From contig NZ_NTJD01000006.1 of assembly GCF_002358085.1 (NCBI RefSeq), positions 1 through 64,000 on the forward strand: a stretch of 64,000 bases of DNA, given 5' to 3'. Position numbers and translations under genes: made by a program. Shown piece after piece: positions 56,090 through 64,000 of this stretch; position 1 is the stretch's first letter, and the number at the start of each line of letters is the position of its first letter. The notes beneath the pieces are model-generated. The model searched no databases. It saw nothing but the letters and a program-made list of their open reading frames with translations, and was not told the DNA's origin. Origin of the DNA: Pseudothioclava arenosa. GTDB lineage: Bacteria; Pseudomonadota; Alphaproteobacteria; Rhodobacterales; Rhodobacteraceae.

Positions 56090-56989
56090 TTAGGCAAATA
56101 TCATCGACGAAAGACGGCGGCGGCCCTTTTGCGCGATCGGATCGTTGGGCTTGAGCGCCTCGAAGATCGTGAACAGCTGCGCCTTGGCGGCGCCGTCGTT
56201 CCACTCGCGGTCGCGGCGGAACAGTTCAAGCAATTGCTCGACCGCCTCTTCGACGCGGCCCTCGGCATGGAGCGCCTTGGCCAGATCGAAGCGCGCCTGA
56301 TGATTGGCCGGGTCGGCCTCGACCTCGGCGGTCAGCTCGGCCACCGGGCCAGCTTCGGCGGCCTGACGCAAAAGATGCAGCTGCGCGCGGGCGGCCTCGA
56401 TCGCGGCCGAGCCCTTGATCGCGGCGGGCGCGCCCTCGATCAGTGCCTCGGCCTCGTCCAGCTGGCCCAGCGCGATGCGCGCGCGGATCAAACCGCCCAG
56501 CGCTTCGGGCATCTCGGGCGCCTCTTCGAGGATCGCGGCAAAGGTTTCGGCGGCATCCTCGGCCGCGCCCTCGGCCAGCATTTCCTCGGCGGCGGTCACG
56601 GCATCCGCCAGACCGCCATCACCCGCCATCGCGGCGAGTTTCTCGACGAATTTCTTCAGCTCCGAGCCCGGCAGCGCGCCCTGAAACCCGTCAACGGGTT
56701 GCCCTTGCCAGAAGGCATAAACCGTCGGGATCGACTGCACCTGCATCTGCCCGGCCAGCATCTGGTTTTCATCGACATTGACCTTGGCCATCACGACCTT
56801 GCCCTTGGCGTCGTTCACCGCCGCCTCGAGCGCGGGGCCGAGCTGACGGCAAGGGCCGCACCAGGGCGCCCAGAAATCGACAATCACGGGAACTTCTTGC
56901 GATTTCTCGATTACCTCGACCATGAAATCGGCTTCGGTCACATCCTTGACGAAAGCGGCGGGGGCGGCGGGTTTCTCGGTTCCGAACAT
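56090..56989 (-). CDS. cnoX: Thioredoxin-TPR chaperedoxin (CnoX/YbbN family)
   Basis: A 299-residue protein with a thioredoxin domain (residues 15-120) carrying WCGPC (Cys44 and Cys47) followed by a TPR-like helical region (about 125-290, AAEDAAETFAAILEEAPEMPEALGGL and similar, given in part). The CxxC pair is intact, so redox activity is expected, unlike E. coli CnoX (SxxC). Family members protect substrates from overoxidation and pass them to GroEL/DnaK. It is first in a three-gene run with the LON-domain and Trm112-like genes. Confidence 0.92.
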   Translation of the reverse strand: MFGTEKPAAPAAFVKDVTEADFMVEVIEKSQEVPVIVDFWAPWCGPCRQLGPALEAAVNDAKGKVVMAKVNVDENQMLAGQMQVQSIPTVYAFWQGQPVDGFQGALPGSELKKFVEKLAAMAGDGGLADAVTAAEEMLAEGAAEDAAETFAAILEEAPEMPEALGGLIRARIALGQLDEAEALIEGAPAAIKGSAAIEAARAQLHLLRQAAEAGPVAELTAEVEADPANHQARFDLAKALHAEGRVEEAVEQLLELFRRDREWNDGAAKAQLFTIFEALKPNDPIAQKGRRRLSSMIFA

Positions 56990-57064
56990 CTTGGTCTTCC
57001 TCTCGGGAATTGGCTTGGGCCCTATATGGCGGCGCGGCGGGCGCGCGCCAAGGGGCGGATCGTC

Positions 57065-57853
57065 TCAGAGATCGAATGTCGCGAAAACGGGCGCGTGATC
57101 CGAGGGCTGCTCCCAGCCGCGCGCGTCGCGCAACACGCGCGAGCCATGGGCGGCATTGGCGATGTCGGGCGTGGCCCAGACATGATCGAGCCGGCGCCCC
57201 TTATCGGCCGCATCCCAATCCTTGGCGCGGTAGCTCCACCACGAATAGAGAAGCCCCTCGGGGATATCCTTGCGCGTCACGTCGACCCAGTCGCCCCCCT
57301 CCATCACCTGCGCGAGGTGGTCCACCTCGATCGGCGTATGCGACACGATTTTCAGCAGTTGCTTGTGGTTCCAGACGTCATCTTCGCGCGGGGCGATGTT
57401 GAGGTCACCGACCAGGATCGACTTTTCCGGCGGCGCGGCGCGGAAATCGTCGCGCATATGGGTCAGGAAATCGAGCTTCTGGCCGAATTTCTCGTTCTGC
57501 TCGCGGTCGGGAATATCACCACCCGCGGGCACATAGAAATTGTGGATGGTCACGCCGTTCTCGAGCTGCCCGGCGATGTGGCGCGCGTGGCCCATCTGCG
57601 CCCAATCCTCGGCGCGCGCCTCTTGCATCGGCAGTTTCGAAAAGATCGCGACGCCGTTGTAGCCCTTCTGGCCACGCGCCACCATCCAGCGGTAGCCCAG
57701 CGCCTCGAAGGCCTCGCGCGGGATTTTCTCGACCGGGCTCTTGCATTCCTGCAGGCACAGGATGTCGGGCGCCTCTTCGCGCATCAGCTTTTCCACCAGC
57801 CCGGCGCGCAGGCGGACCGAGTTGATGTTCCAGGTGGCCAGCGTGAAGCTCAT
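57065..57853 (-). CDS. xth: Exodeoxyribonuclease III / AP endonuclease
   Basis: A 262-residue EEP-fold nuclease that cuts at abasic sites and removes 3'-blocking groups. Motifs: TLATWNINSVRLR, CLQECKSP (metal Glu), KGYNGVAIFSK, NFYVPAGGD, LVGDLNIAP (Asp/Asn), RLDHVWATP and the catalytic SDHAPVF. Length matches the family (about 260-270). It lies 75 bases downstream of cnoX on the same strand order and is separated from the aldehyde dehydrogenase gene by hairpins. Confidence 0.95.
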   Translation of the reverse strand: MSFTLATWNINSVRLRAGLVEKLMREEAPDILCLQECKSPVEKIPREAFEALGYRWMVARGQKGYNGVAIFSKLPMQEARAEDWAQMGHARHIAGQLENGVTIHNFYVPAGGDIPDREQNEKFGQKLDFLTHMRDDFRAAPPEKSILVGDLNIAPREDDVWNHKQLLKIVSHTPIEVDHLAQVMEGGDWVDVTRKDIPEGLLYSWWSYRAKDWDAADKGRRLDHVWATPDIANAAHGSRVLRDARGWEQPSDHAPVFATFDL

Positions 57854-57950
57854 GTCCCTCTCCTTCTCGAAAGCGGGCGCGATACTCGCCGCTCAGGCGC
57901 GCAGGTGCAACCCGATTGCTGCGCGATCCGGGTGGCGGCGCAAAATACGA

Positions 57951-57993
57951 AGGGGGCGCGCGGCCCCCTCCGGTCGTTTCGCTGCGCAGCGAA
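57951..57993 (-). terminator. Terminator region after aldehyde dehydrogenase
   Basis: AGGGGGC (57951-57957) pairs with GCCCCCT (57963-57969). A 16-base perfect palindrome, TTCGCTGCGCAGCGAA (57978-57993), sits right at the stop codon. On the minus strand the second hairpin is followed by TCGTATTTT. Confidence 0.6.
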
Positions 57994-57995
57994 GT

Positions 57996-59432
57996 TTACT
58001 CGGCCCAGCCCGAGATCGACTTGACGTCGCAGAATTCCTCAATGCCCCAATGGCCGCCTTCACGTGCCCGGCCCGAGGCACCGACGCCGCCGAAGGGCGC
58101 ACCCGCGCCGCGGCTCTCACCGTTCATCTCGATCATCCCCGCACGCAGCTCGCGCGCCAGACGGTTGCGGCGCGCGCCATCGCCCGATTGCACGTAATTG
58201 GTCAGCCCGTAGGGCGTGTCATTGGCCAGTGCGACGGCCTCTTCCTCGCTGTCGAAGGGCATGATCGAGAGCACCGGGCCAAAGATTTCCTCGCGGATCA
58301 CCGTCATGTCGGGGGTGCAATCGGCAAAGACCGTGGGGCGCACGTAATAGCCGCGATTGAGCCCCTCGGGGCGGCCAAGCCCGCCGGCCAGAAGCCGTGC
58401 GCCTTCCTTGATGCCCGTCTCGATCAAGCCCTGGATCTTTTCATACTGCGCCTTGTTCACGACCGGCCCGATATGCTTGCCCGGCTCGCGCGGATTGCCG
58501 ACCTTGGTCTTTTCGGCCACCTCCTGCGCAATCTGCACGGCCCGGTCGTAATAGCTGCGCTCGACCAGCATCCGCGTCGGCGCGTTGCAGCTTTGCCCCG
58601 AGTTCTGGAAGCAATGCTGCACCCCGCGTTTGACCGCGTTTTCATCGGCATCGGCAAAGATCAGGTTCGCGCCCTTGCCGCCCAACTCAAGGCAGACGCG
58701 CTTCAGCGTCTCGGCGGCCGCGACCGAGATCGCCTTGCCCGCGCGGGTCGAGCCGGTGAACGAGATCATCTCGATATCGGGATGGGTCGAAAGCTGCGTG
58801 CCCACGCCAAGCCCGTCGCCATTCACGAGGTTGAACACCCCTGCCGGCACGCCCGCATCATGGATGAACTCGGCAAACAAGAGCGACGACAGCGGCGCCT
58901 CTTCCGAGGGTTTCAGCACCATCGTGCAGCCCGCGATCAGCGCCGGGATGACCTTGAGCGTGACCTGGTTCATCGGCCAGTTCCAGGGCGTGATCAGCCC
59001 GACAACGCCGACGGGCTCCAGCGCGATCATCGCGCCCTTCGTGCCGTCGCCCAACGGACGCACCCAGTCGATCTCTTTCGCGGCCTTGATGAAATTCGCG
59101 ATGTGCCAGCTGCCCGCGCCAACCTGATTGTTGCGCGCAAGGTCGATCGGCGCGCCCATTTCAAGGCTCATCGCCTCGGCCATCTCCTCGGCGCGCGCCT
59201 GATAGATTTCAAGGATCTTTTCGACATAGGCGAGACGCTGGGCCGGCGGCGTCGCCTTCCAGCCGGGCAGCGCGCGCTTCGCGGCGGCCACAGCAGCATT
59301 GGTATCCGCCGCATCGCCGAGGCTGATCACCGCGCAGGCATCTTCAGTCGAGGGGTCGATCACGAGGCAGTCGCGCGGCACCGCCGGCGCCATCCACTTG
59401 CCGTCAATATAGAAGTCGCGTTTCTCGATCAT
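57996..59432 (-). CDS. NAD(P)+-dependent aldehyde dehydrogenase
   Basis: A 478-residue ALDH-superfamily enzyme. Motifs: TPWNWPMNQ (cofactor), FTGSTRAGKAI, catalytic Glu in LELGGKGANLIF (about 249), and nucleophile Cys282 in NSGQSCNAPTRM. Also present are EEIFGPVLSI and the C-terminal GGVGASGRAREGGHWGI. The substrate cannot be assigned; betaine-aldehyde, long-chain and semialdehyde enzymes share these motifs. It is divergent from the peroxiredoxin gene, which suggests but does not prove a shared oxidative or aldehyde stress context. Confidence 0.93.
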   Translation of the reverse strand: MIEKRDFYIDGKWMAPAVPRDCLVIDPSTEDACAVISLGDAADTNAAVAAAKRALPGWKATPPAQRLAYVEKILEIYQARAEEMAEAMSLEMGAPIDLARNNQVGAGSWHIANFIKAAKEIDWVRPLGDGTKGAMIALEPVGVVGLITPWNWPMNQVTLKVIPALIAGCTMVLKPSEEAPLSSLLFAEFIHDAGVPAGVFNLVNGDGLGVGTQLSTHPDIEMISFTGSTRAGKAISVAAAETLKRVCLELGGKGANLIFADADENAVKRGVQHCFQNSGQSCNAPTRMLVERSYYDRAVQIAQEVAEKTKVGNPREPGKHIGPVVNKAQYEKIQGLIETGIKEGARLLAGGLGRPEGLNRGYYVRPTVFADCTPDMTVIREEIFGPVLSIMPFDSEEEAVALANDTPYGLTNYVQSGDGARRNRLARELRAGMIEMNGESRGAGAPFGGVGASGRAREGGHWGIEEFCDVKSISGWAE

Positions 59433-59586
59433 GTCAGGCCCCCCAGGCTATTCCGGCGCGCAGCCTGACATTGCCGCGGTCGGTTCGCAAGCCGCTTCGC
59501 GAAGCTGTGACATGTTCGCCCAAACGTCTGGAAGACCCGGAAAAGACACCCTATATCGGTGTCGAAACCCGCCAAAGGAGGACCTG

Positions 59587-60240
59587 ATGGGCCTGCGCAT
59601 TAACGACATCGCCCCGAATTTCACCGCCGCCTCGACCGAAGGCGAGATCAATTTCCACGACTGGATCGGCGACGGCTACGCGATCCTGTTTTCGCACCCG
59701 AAAGACTTCACGCCCGTCTGCACCACCGAGTTCGGCGCCGTGGCGCAGCTGGCCGATGAATGGGCCGCGCGCAACACCAAGGTGATCGGCGTTTCGGTCG
59801 ACTCGGTCGAAGAGCACGTGAAATGGAAAGCCGACATTTCCAGCTTCGCCGGCGCGCCCGCGAATTTCCCGATCATCGACGACACCTCGCTGACCGTCTC
59901 GAAGCTCTATGACATGCTGCCGGCCGACGCCTACATGCCCGATGGCCGCACCGCTGCCGACTCGGCCTCGGTTCGCACCGTGTTCATCGTCGGCCCCGAC
60001 AAGAAAGTCCGCCTGACCATGTCCTACCCGATGTCGGTCGGCCGCAACTTCGCCGAGATCCTGCGCGCGCTTGACGCCGTGCGCGCGACCGATGGCGTTC
60101 CGATCGCCACCCCTGCGAACTGGGTGCCCGGCCAGGACGTGATCGTGGCGCTTTCGCTCTCGACCGAAGACGCGAAGGCCAAGTTCGGCGACGTCGACGT
60201 GAAGCTGCCCTACCTGCGCACGATCAAGGCGCCGAACTGA
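59587..60240 (+). CDS. 1-Cys peroxiredoxin (Prx6 type)
   Basis: A 217-residue peroxidase. The peroxidatic cysteine is Cys45 in HPKDFTPVCTTEFG. The longer C-terminal half (ATPANWVPGQDVIVALS, YLRTIKAPN) is the Prx6/Prx1p-specific dimerisation region. No resolving cysteine is present, so regeneration needs an external thiol. AAAGGAGG precedes ATG 59587. Translation from earlier codons crosses the intergenic region. A strong terminator follows. Confidence 0.95.
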   Translation: MGLRINDIAPNFTAASTEGEINFHDWIGDGYAILFSHPKDFTPVCTTEFGAVAQLADEWAARNTKVIGVSVDSVEEHVKWKADISSFAGAPANFPIIDDTSLTVSKLYDMLPADAYMPDGRTAADSASVRTVFIVGPDKKVRLTMSYPMSVGRNFAEILRALDAVRATDGVPIATPANWVPGQDVIVALSLSTEDAKAKFGDVDVKLPYLRTIKAPN

Positions 60241-60262
60241 TCCTTTTGCAGGATTGATCGCG

Positions 60263-60291
60263 GCCCGTCCCTGAAAAGGGGCGGGCTTTTT
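60263..60291 (+). terminator. Terminator after peroxiredoxin gene
   Basis: GCCCGTCCC (60263-60271) pairs with GGGGCGGGC (60278-60286, one G-U pair), followed by TTTTT. Confidence 0.85.
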
Positions 60292-60362
60292 CGTCCCGGT
60301 CTGGACAAATCGCGCTAAAGTTGCATTCTGCCCGTCGCGTGGACCATGAAGATCGAAGCAGA

Positions 60363-61514
60363 ATGAAACCGCAGAACCTTCTTGTGGTCGGGGCTGGCCT
60401 GTCGGGCGCGGTGATCGCGCATGAACTGGCCGTGGCCGGGCATCAGGTGACGGTTGCGGATGCGCGTAACCATATCGGCGGCAATTGCCATACCGAACGG
60501 TGCGCCGAGACCGGCGTGATGGTGCATGTCTACGGGCCGCATATCTTTCACACCGACGACGAAGAGATCTGGGCCTATGCGAACCGCTTCACCCGGTTCC
60601 GGCCCTATCGCCACCGGGTGCAGACGACGACGCAGGGCCGCGTCTATTCGATGCCGATCAACCTGCACACGATCAACCAGTTCTTCGGCGCCGCGATGCG
60701 CCCCGACGAGGCCCGCGCCTTTGTCGCGACGCGCGCCGATCGCAGCATCAGCGAGCCGCAAAGTTTCGAGGAGCAGGCGCTGCATCTGATCGGCCCCGAG
60801 ATCTATGAGGCGTTTTTCAAGGGCTACACGCAAAAGCAATGGGGCTGCCATCCGCGCGAGCTGCCCGCTTCGGTGCTGCGCCGCTTGCCGCTGCGCTATA
60901 GTTACGACGATCTGTATTTCGCGCAGCGCTTTCAGGGCATGCCCGAAGAGGGCTATTCCGCGATGGTCGCGGCAATGCTCGATCATCCGCGGATCACGCT
61001 GCAACTTGGGTGCAAGATCACCCGCACCGAGGCGAAGGGCTTTGACCACGTGTTCAACTCGGGGCCGATCGACGGCTGGTTCGACCATGCGCTGGGGCGG
61101 CTCGGCTATCGAACGCTCGATTTCCGCCGCTTTACCCATCAGGGCGATTATCAGGGCTGCGCGGTGATGAATTACGGCGATGCCGAGGTGCCCTGGACCC
61201 GGATCACCGAGCACAAGCATTTCGCGCCCTGGGAGGAGCACGCGGGCTCGGTGCTCTATGAAGAGCGCGCGCGCGATTGCGGGCCCGAGGACATCCCCTA
61301 TTACCCGATCCGGCTGGTGAACGAGAAACGTATGCTGGCCGATTATGTCGAGCTGGCCGAGGCCGAGCGCGGCGTGACCTTTGTCGGGCGGCTGGGCACC
61401 TATCGCTATCTCGACATGGATGTGTCGATCCGCGAGGCGCTCGACACGGCCCGCCTGTTCCAGATTTGCGGCTCCGGGCGGATGCCCGCCTTCGCGCAAC
61501 ATCCGCTGGGCTGA
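60363..61514 (+). CDS. glf: UDP-galactopyranose mutase
   Basis: A 383-residue FAD enzyme interconverting UDP-galactopyranose and UDP-galactofuranose, the donor for galactofuranose in surface glycans. Motifs: VVGAGLSGAVIAHELA (dinucleotide fold), RNHIGGNC, YGPHIFHT (substrate and flavin loop), SMPINLHTINQFF, YTQKQWG and IPYYPIRLVNEKR. ATG 60363 fits the family N-terminus; 60321 would add 14 residues. No galactofuranosyltransferase or polysaccharide cluster is adjacent, so the gene is solitary between peroxiredoxin and pnp. Confidence 0.94.
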   Translation: MKPQNLLVVGAGLSGAVIAHELAVAGHQVTVADARNHIGGNCHTERCAETGVMVHVYGPHIFHTDDEEIWAYANRFTRFRPYRHRVQTTTQGRVYSMPINLHTINQFFGAAMRPDEARAFVATRADRSISEPQSFEEQALHLIGPEIYEAFFKGYTQKQWGCHPRELPASVLRRLPLRYSYDDLYFAQRFQGMPEEGYSAMVAAMLDHPRITLQLGCKITRTEAKGFDHVFNSGPIDGWFDHALGRLGYRTLDFRRFTHQGDYQGCAVMNYGDAEVPWTRITEHKHFAPWEEHAGSVLYEERARDCGPEDIPYYPIRLVNEKRMLADYVELAEAERGVTFVGRLGTYRYLDMDVSIREALDTARLFQICGSGRMPAFAQHPLG

Positions 61515-61518
61515 ATGA

Positions 61519-61545
61519 AAAGCGCCCGAGGTTTCCCCCGGGCGC
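61519..61545 (-). terminator. Terminator after pnp
   Basis: GCGCCCG (61522-61528) and CGGGCGC (61539-61545) form the stem, with TTTT on the minus strand beyond it. It sits between the convergent glf and pnp stops. Confidence 0.7.
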
Positions 61546-61567
61546 CAATCCTGTCGAAGCGGTCGGA

Positions 61568-63712
<2,145 letters not shown>

Positions 63713-63728
63713 CTAGCGTATCCTATAT

Positions 63729-63740
63729 GGGAGCGCTCCC
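63729..63740. promoter_or_regulatory. Palindrome in the pnp leader
   Basis: GGGAGCGCTCCC is a perfect 12-base palindrome ending 17 bases upstream of the pnp ATG, close to the AGGA ribosome-binding site. A leader hairpin could take part in pnp autoregulation as known in E. coli. This is inference only. The rest of 63741-63968 shows no supported gene. Confidence 0.3.
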
Positions 63741-63968
63741 GGCCCTCCGGGTCTCCCGTTTGATTGGCGGCCCCATTGCCGCCGCCCCCTATCCTTTGCA
63801 TGTGCCCGGGGGCCTGGGCGTCACGTCGCAGATGGGGGGCGCAATACAGGAAAACAAGGCTGTTGGGAAGAACGGAGTTCCGCGGGGGCTTGTGCCCTCC
63901 CTTTTTTCCGCCGCACACTTGGAACGGCGCCGCCCGACCTGCGCCGAAGTATTATAAGAGGCAAATTA

Positions 63969-64000
63969 ATGACCAAGCGCATTGCCGTGCTGATCGATGG
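63969..64000 (+). CDS. Start of a gene cut by the window end (possibly NYN-domain protein)
   Basis: ATG 63969 follows AGAGGCAAATTA and reads MTKRIAVLID before the window ends. The beginning resembles NYN/PIN-like nuclease-domain proteins, which start with a beta strand and an Asp-Gly-Asp motif, but ten residues are not enough to be sure. It is divergent from pnp. Confidence 0.45.
   Translation, partial: MTKRIAVLID

Noticed and set aside
57978-57993. A 16-base perfect palindrome as a regulatory operator
   Set aside because: It abuts the aldehyde dehydrogenase stop codon with a second hairpin beside it, so a role in transcript termination is the simpler reading.

Overview
This 64 kb window is high-GC, densely packed chromosomal DNA that most resembles a Rhodobacterales (Rhodobacter/Paracoccus/Thioclava-like) alphaproteobacterium. 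The species cannot be named from sequence alone. Supporting signs are the def / degenerate def / fmt cluster, a DinB with an N-terminal zinc-ribbon-like extension, a tRNA-Val(GAC) next to B-type rpmJ, and a cysteine-poor Trm112-like protein. Four copies of an intergenic repeat built around 'aaatactccggggg' followed by a C/G-rich hairpin also fit. I saw no prophage, insertion sequence, CRISPR array or rRNA gene. Nearly all of it reads as core genome.

Layout. 0.46-6.5 kb: periplasmic methionine sulfoxide repair (msrPQ), two exported small proteins (DUF302, fasciclin), a K+-channel-like protein, smpB, and a coupled sulfurtransferase/aminotransferase pair. 6.6-10.9 kb: the glnK-amtB ammonium module, divergent from a class A penicillin-binding protein. 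10.9-19 kb: mlaA-mlaC, a type I secretion ATPase and adaptor without outer-membrane channel or substrate, a lytic transglycosylase, a small unknown protein, and an L,D-transpeptidase overlapping a PatB-type C-S lyase. 19-28.7 kb: def, a degenerate def paralogue and fmt, small membrane proteins, SPFH/NfeD, pyrF, clpB with a sigma-32-like promoter, dinB, and an N-formylglutamate amidohydrolase-like gene. 28.8-31.1 kb: tRNA-Val, rpmJ, phaC.

31.2-43.1 kb is the most system-like region. A minus-strand run encodes a large AMP-forming acyl-CoA ligase, a complete branched-chain-type ABC importer (livG, livH, a 59-aa membrane protein, livM, binding protein, livF) and a phenylacetate-CoA-ligase-like enzyme. 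It is divergent from a hybrid histidine kinase plus OmpR-type regulator. The inference is sensing, uptake and CoA activation of a carboxylic acid.

43.1-64 kb: rluA-type pseudouridine synthase, free-Met-R-sulfoxide reductase, thiolase, a STAS/RsbW anti-sigma pair, hspQ, a lipoprotein lytic transglycosylase, lolA, ftsK, a DapC-like aminotransferase, amidase, ubiH-type hydroxylase, the cnoX / LON-domain / Trm112-like run, xth, aldehyde dehydrogenase, 1-Cys peroxiredoxin, a solitary UDP-galactopyranose mutase, pnp, and the first codons of a further gene.

Genes are tightly packed, with many 1-4 base start/stop overlaps (TGATG, ATGA) that define likely translationally coupled pairs. Most convergent gene pairs are separated by clear hairpin terminators.
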